From Corylus avellana (Eukaryota; Streptophyta; Magnoliopsida; Fagales; Betulaceae), in NCBI RefSeq assembly GCF_901000735.1, contig NC_081542.1:47532238-47596237 (forward strand): a stretch of DNA of 64,000 nt, written 5' to 3'. The stretch's first letter is position 1. Each line of letters opens with the position of its first letter. Shown here in pieces: positions 60,525 through 64,000 of this stretch. The notes beneath the pieces are model-generated. The model was not told the origin of the DNA and ran no database searches. It was given only the letters and a program-made list of their open reading frames with translations. The position numbers and the translations under genes are program-made.

Positions 60525-60760
60525 TGTCTGTTTGGAATTGCGTTCAAAAAATAGAGTTTTTAAGTTGAAAATAGCTTTTGGGCAAAAGTTTTATTTTTAA
60601 GCTTTTGTTAAAAGTGTGTTTTGGCCATTTTTAGGTTTTTTGGACTCTTAAAAGTGCTTTTAATTTTTTTTTACCAAAAGAATACTTTTTTCTTCAAACA
60701 GACTTTTTGAGTGTTAAAAGCACTTTTAGGCCATTCAAACGCAATTTCAAATAGGCCCTT
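60525..60760. mobile_element. MITE of about 235 bp
   Basis: The left end GTCTGTTTGGAATTGCGTT pairs with the right end AACGCAATTTCAAATAGGCC, read as its reverse complement with a few changes. Internal arms AAAGCTTAAAAAT/AAAAGTGCTTTTA also pair. This resembles a widespread plant MITE group with GG.C.TGTTTGG ends. No target duplication resolved. Confidence 0.55.
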
Positions 60761-60772
60761 AATCACCACACA

Positions 60773-62485
60773 TGTAGCACCTCAGATTTTGAAAGTCTTA
60801 TTTTAGAGATATTAATTTGATGCTATGATTATATTAATATTCATATTAGGCAATGATGTTAATTCTTGAGGGATTTATGATATTGTATGAATGGTAATTG
60901 GAGATTGGTAAGTAGAATAGTAAATGGTAGGTAAAATAGTAAATGGTAGGTGAAATAGTAATTGAAGGGTAGAATTGTAAATGAAAGGTGGAATGGTATT
61001 TGATTTTTTTCCTATAAATAGAGCTCTTCCCCTTCACAATTTTCACCACTCATATCCTCTCTTCCACATATTCTTCCTTCTTCCGTTTTCTACTCGGTCT
61101 TTCTTCTTTCTGAAAGTATTTACACGAAACAGAGAGAGAAAGAGCGAGACAAAGCGTTGCAAGAAAGAAAGAACACGAGAGAGAACGGACTTGAGAAATT
61201 AGTTTGAAAGATATACTAGTGGTGTTAGTCAGATTGGAGCAACTAGATCATTCAGACCACTTTTTAGCTTCAGTCTAATAGTAAGTAAATTCACTACCCC
61301 TTCTAAAAGTACTTCATGTCATGCTATTTATTCATTCTTGTATCAAACTGTAAATGATTATTTTATTTACCTGTCATGGAGATATGTTGCATGCATGAAA
61401 GATTTCTAAAAGAATTATTTAGAAAGTTTCTATTTCTTTAAATGCTTTCTAAGTACAACAAGTTTATATTTGGAAAAGTTTTCATTATAAGAAAAGAAAG
61501 TTGAGAAAGGATGATGATTATAAGAAAGAAGAATGATGATAAACCCTCCTACATGTTGCCCTAAGATGCATCAAAAGAAGTACAAGAAATGAGTTAAATG
61601 TTTATGAAATGAGGGCACATGTATGGAGGAGAGTATTTTTGGCTCCAAGATAAGTAAGGATAAGAGGAGTTCGGGACCAATATTCGGATGGAGGCGAAAC
61701 CACTGAAGGAGGCTATGCCAGAAGGTGGTATTCCATCAACATGACCGTTGAGTGCACCAAGAAAAGAGTTAATTAACAGTCGGGCATGGCTGAGGCCACA
61801 GTTCAGTGTCATGGTCACAATGACCCGCAACCCTCATACACAGGGGTAATAGTGTACATGGGCCATAATATGAGAAAATGATAATATAATTTCAACGATG
61901 ATATACTATGATGATTTACAACGATGATATACTATGATGATTTACAATGATGATTTATAGCGATGCATTATGATTATGATTTATAAAGATGATTTATGAC
62001 GATGATCTAATAATAGATATAATAGTACGTATATGCTACGGAAGATGCAACCGTACATACATGTATTATTATTATGGCTGGATGTATATTTATTTGTAAA
62101 AACAATTATCAAAACTGAGAACAAGGAGCAAAACTATTTATGGTTGTGGATTTTACTTGCTGGGCCCCCTTTGGGCTCATTCAGTTTTATTTCTTGTTTT
62201 CAGGTAGAAAGGACGCTGGAATAGAAGGCCGGAATGGGGGCGGGAATAATTATTAACTTTCAAAGTCTTTTCATATCAATTATTGTAATAATATGATATT
62301 CCGCAACTAAAGTTTAATGTTTTCTAATTTCGTTTGTAATAAACTCTCTTGAATAATGTTTTATACATTTATCGTATCCTTTGAAATCAAGTACTCTGAT
62401 AGACCTTATAGATCTTTGCAAGAACTTTTGTTGTAAAATGAGAAAAGTGGCAAACTCAGCCTTAACGGGCTGGGGATGTTAAAGC
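60773..62485 (+). mobile_element. Probable solo LTR of a Ty3/Gypsy-type element
   Basis: It starts TGTAGCACCTCAGATTTT and ends GGGCTGGGGATGTTA, the start and end style of many plant Ty3 LTRs. ACACA flanks both sides (60768-60772 and 62486-62490), though CA repetition makes this weak. A TATA box (TATAAATA, 61013-61020) and a CT-rich transcript start region lie inside, as in an LTR promoter. No primer binding site, internal domain or second LTR follows, so it looks like a solo LTR. It contains short GATGATATACTATGATGATTT-type repeats near 61893-61990 (first 20 bases shown as the repeated word). Confidence 0.55.
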
Positions 62486-62970
62486 ACACACATGGCCTCA
62501 CGTTACAAAATTGTAAAGATCAAGATAATTTAGGATAAGTTTCTTTGTTTCTGAACTAATTCCTTTAAATCAAGGTTTGGAAATTAATTTATTTTTATAT
62601 CAATTTCAGTAACATTAAAGAAATTATATTTTTAATTAACAACCTGCCATTCCACGATATTGATTTAATTCAACCAACCCATTAATCAATCATTGTTAAA
62701 AAAAAATAAAGAGTTGATTAATACTGCAAATGTATAATATCGTATACCCACTCTTGAAAGCCAAATCTTAAACCCATACAAGACACGTACACCCTCTACA
62801 CAAATCGGGTATGTAACGGTACTCTATCGGTTTTTATTTATAAACTTGATTTAAATAGACTTACAACAATAGCAATTGACTCTCAATACTGTAAAACAAT
62901 TCAAAAAAATCCCAAATATATATAAAACAACTTACAATTAATAAATAAATAATCTTACTTAATTATAAGC

Positions 62971-63010
<40 letters not shown>

Positions 63011-63522
63011 GGAGAGGGGGACCCAAAACACCTCAATTCTGAACGTGGACCAATTAGAGAGGGCAACGTAAAAATGTTAACATGCATGTGGGTGATAGAC
63101 CCTAGGTAGCTAGGTAGCAGGGATCGATGTGCGGACATCCACTCAGAGGTTACGGCAATACGGTCGGTCCAGTAGTAAGCATGTGCCATATTCACAGGAT
63201 TTCAGATTTCACACTACAAAGTTGGAGAGAGAGAGAGAGAGAGTAGCAGTGGTTTCAATTGAACCAAGTCTCCTTCAGTGTTGCATCAATTTTATCATTT
63301 GGTTCTCATTCCTCCAAGTCTATCTGTTCCCTATCTGTCCTTTCTTATCGACACACTCTCTCACTTCTCTCTACACACCATAAAAGGAAACAACATGATC
63401 CACGACGCCTAATTTTTCTCTGATTGCACCTTGAGACGCGTGTTTTTCTCTTAAGCATACCCTTAATTTCCCTTTAATTATCATTACATCAACTATGCTT
63501 ATCATTGATTCACTTTTTGGCC
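62486..63522. other. Intergenic upstream of the right-edge gene
   Basis: No gene. A (GA)n tract at 62990-63012 and another at about 63225-63242 lie within the presumed promoter region of the next gene. Plant GAGA tracts can act as regulatory sites, but this is inference. Confidence 0.4.
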
Positions 63523-63529
63523 TATAAAA
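63523..63529 (+). promoter_or_regulatory. TATA box of the right-edge gene
   Basis: TATAAAA, followed about 30-45 bp later by the start of a CT-rich leader with a (CT)n tract at 63572-63608. Confidence 0.6.
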
Positions 63530-63569
63530 TATGTTCCTACCAACTTACAGGACTCCATCATAATTCACA

Positions 63570-63614
<45 letters not shown>

Positions 63615-63972
63615 CTCTCAAACCCAGCTTTCTCTTCCTTCCATTTGTAAGTTGATTTTCTTAAGATCTTTTCCTGCCCCAGTAGTTCATTTGTTCACAT
63701 GCTTTTGTTTCCTTTTCATTGCCCGCTGTCAGCAAAGTAGAGAGATGAGCTTTACATAAAATAAAATAAAATAACAAAAACGTACACATCGACACCTTCG
63801 GGCATTGCCATGCAAGTAATCTTTCATTATATTGCCAGTTGCCCCCATCTTTGAATTTTCTGCCACTCTAAGAAAGTAACGTTGAGTTCATCCTCTTGTT
63901 TATTACTCTAAGAAAGTGCCACCAAATTAAGCTCCCATAGTTTGGTGCGTGCATTGCAGCTAAAGAGAAGCA

Positions 63973-64000
63973 ATGGTGGACTCCCGGAACATTGAGACTC
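63973..64000 (+). CDS. Start of an unidentified gene (first nine codons)
   Basis: A CT-rich leader exon ends at a good donor (TTT|GTAAGT, intron from 63647). The intron ends GCATTGCAG at 63959, and 13 nt later an ATG in the context AGCAATGG opens the frame MVDSRNIET, which continues past the edge. The leader-intron layout and TATA box make this a real gene start in my judgement. Nine residues are too few to name the product. Confidence 0.5.

Overview
This window is nuclear DNA from a flowering plant, most likely a woody rosid-type eudicot. The evidence is AT-rich intergenic DNA, GT-AG introns, TATA boxes and plant-only families (cysteine-rich receptor kinase, NDR1/HIN1-like proteins, class III peroxidase, a plastid PPDK regulatory protein), set among plant MITE, SINE, LINE and LTR remnants. 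The species cannot be fixed from sequence alone.

Layout. 1-894 (minus): start of a cysteine-rich receptor-like kinase gene that runs off the left edge. 1386-6520 (plus): complete ten-exon plant LpxD gene (305 aa), head to head with the kinase gene. 6976-19311 (minus): tandem cluster of NDR1/HIN1-like (NHL, LEA_2) genes with four intact members (7530, 13929, 15638, 19311), one frameshifted pseudogene (8204-8763) and one 40-codon relic (10153-10275). 22333-23612 (minus): complete four-exon class III peroxidase (328 aa). 24-48 kb: gene-poor and repeat-rich. 49064-51655 (plus): five coding exons of a conserved single-pass membrane protein of unknown role (197 aa). 52867-55990 (minus): complete three-exon pyruvate, phosphate dikinase regulatory protein (389 aa). 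56-63.5 kb: transposon debris including a hAT-type MITE, a SINE and a likely solo LTR. 63523-64000 (plus): promoter, leader, leader intron and first nine codons of a gene that runs off the right edge.

The most important structural point is a near-identical 9 kb pair (26892-36210 and 36311-45194) that meets at a run of exactly 100 N. The left contig ends inside the repeated block and the right contig begins inside it. I read this as two versions of one locus (overlapping contigs or two haplotypes) left unmerged, so features in this block are probably counted twice.

Functionally, the left 24 kb has a defence or cell-surface flavour (receptor kinase, NHL array, secreted peroxidase). LpxD belongs to the mitochondrial lipid A-like pathway, and the regulatory protein acts on PPDK in plastids. 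These genes share no operon-like organisation. I did not find a convincing undescribed system. The best leads are the NHL array with its two subtypes, the unknown membrane protein, and several well-bounded mobile elements. All exon boundaries were worked out by hand from reading frame, splice dinucleotides and family similarity, without transcript support.
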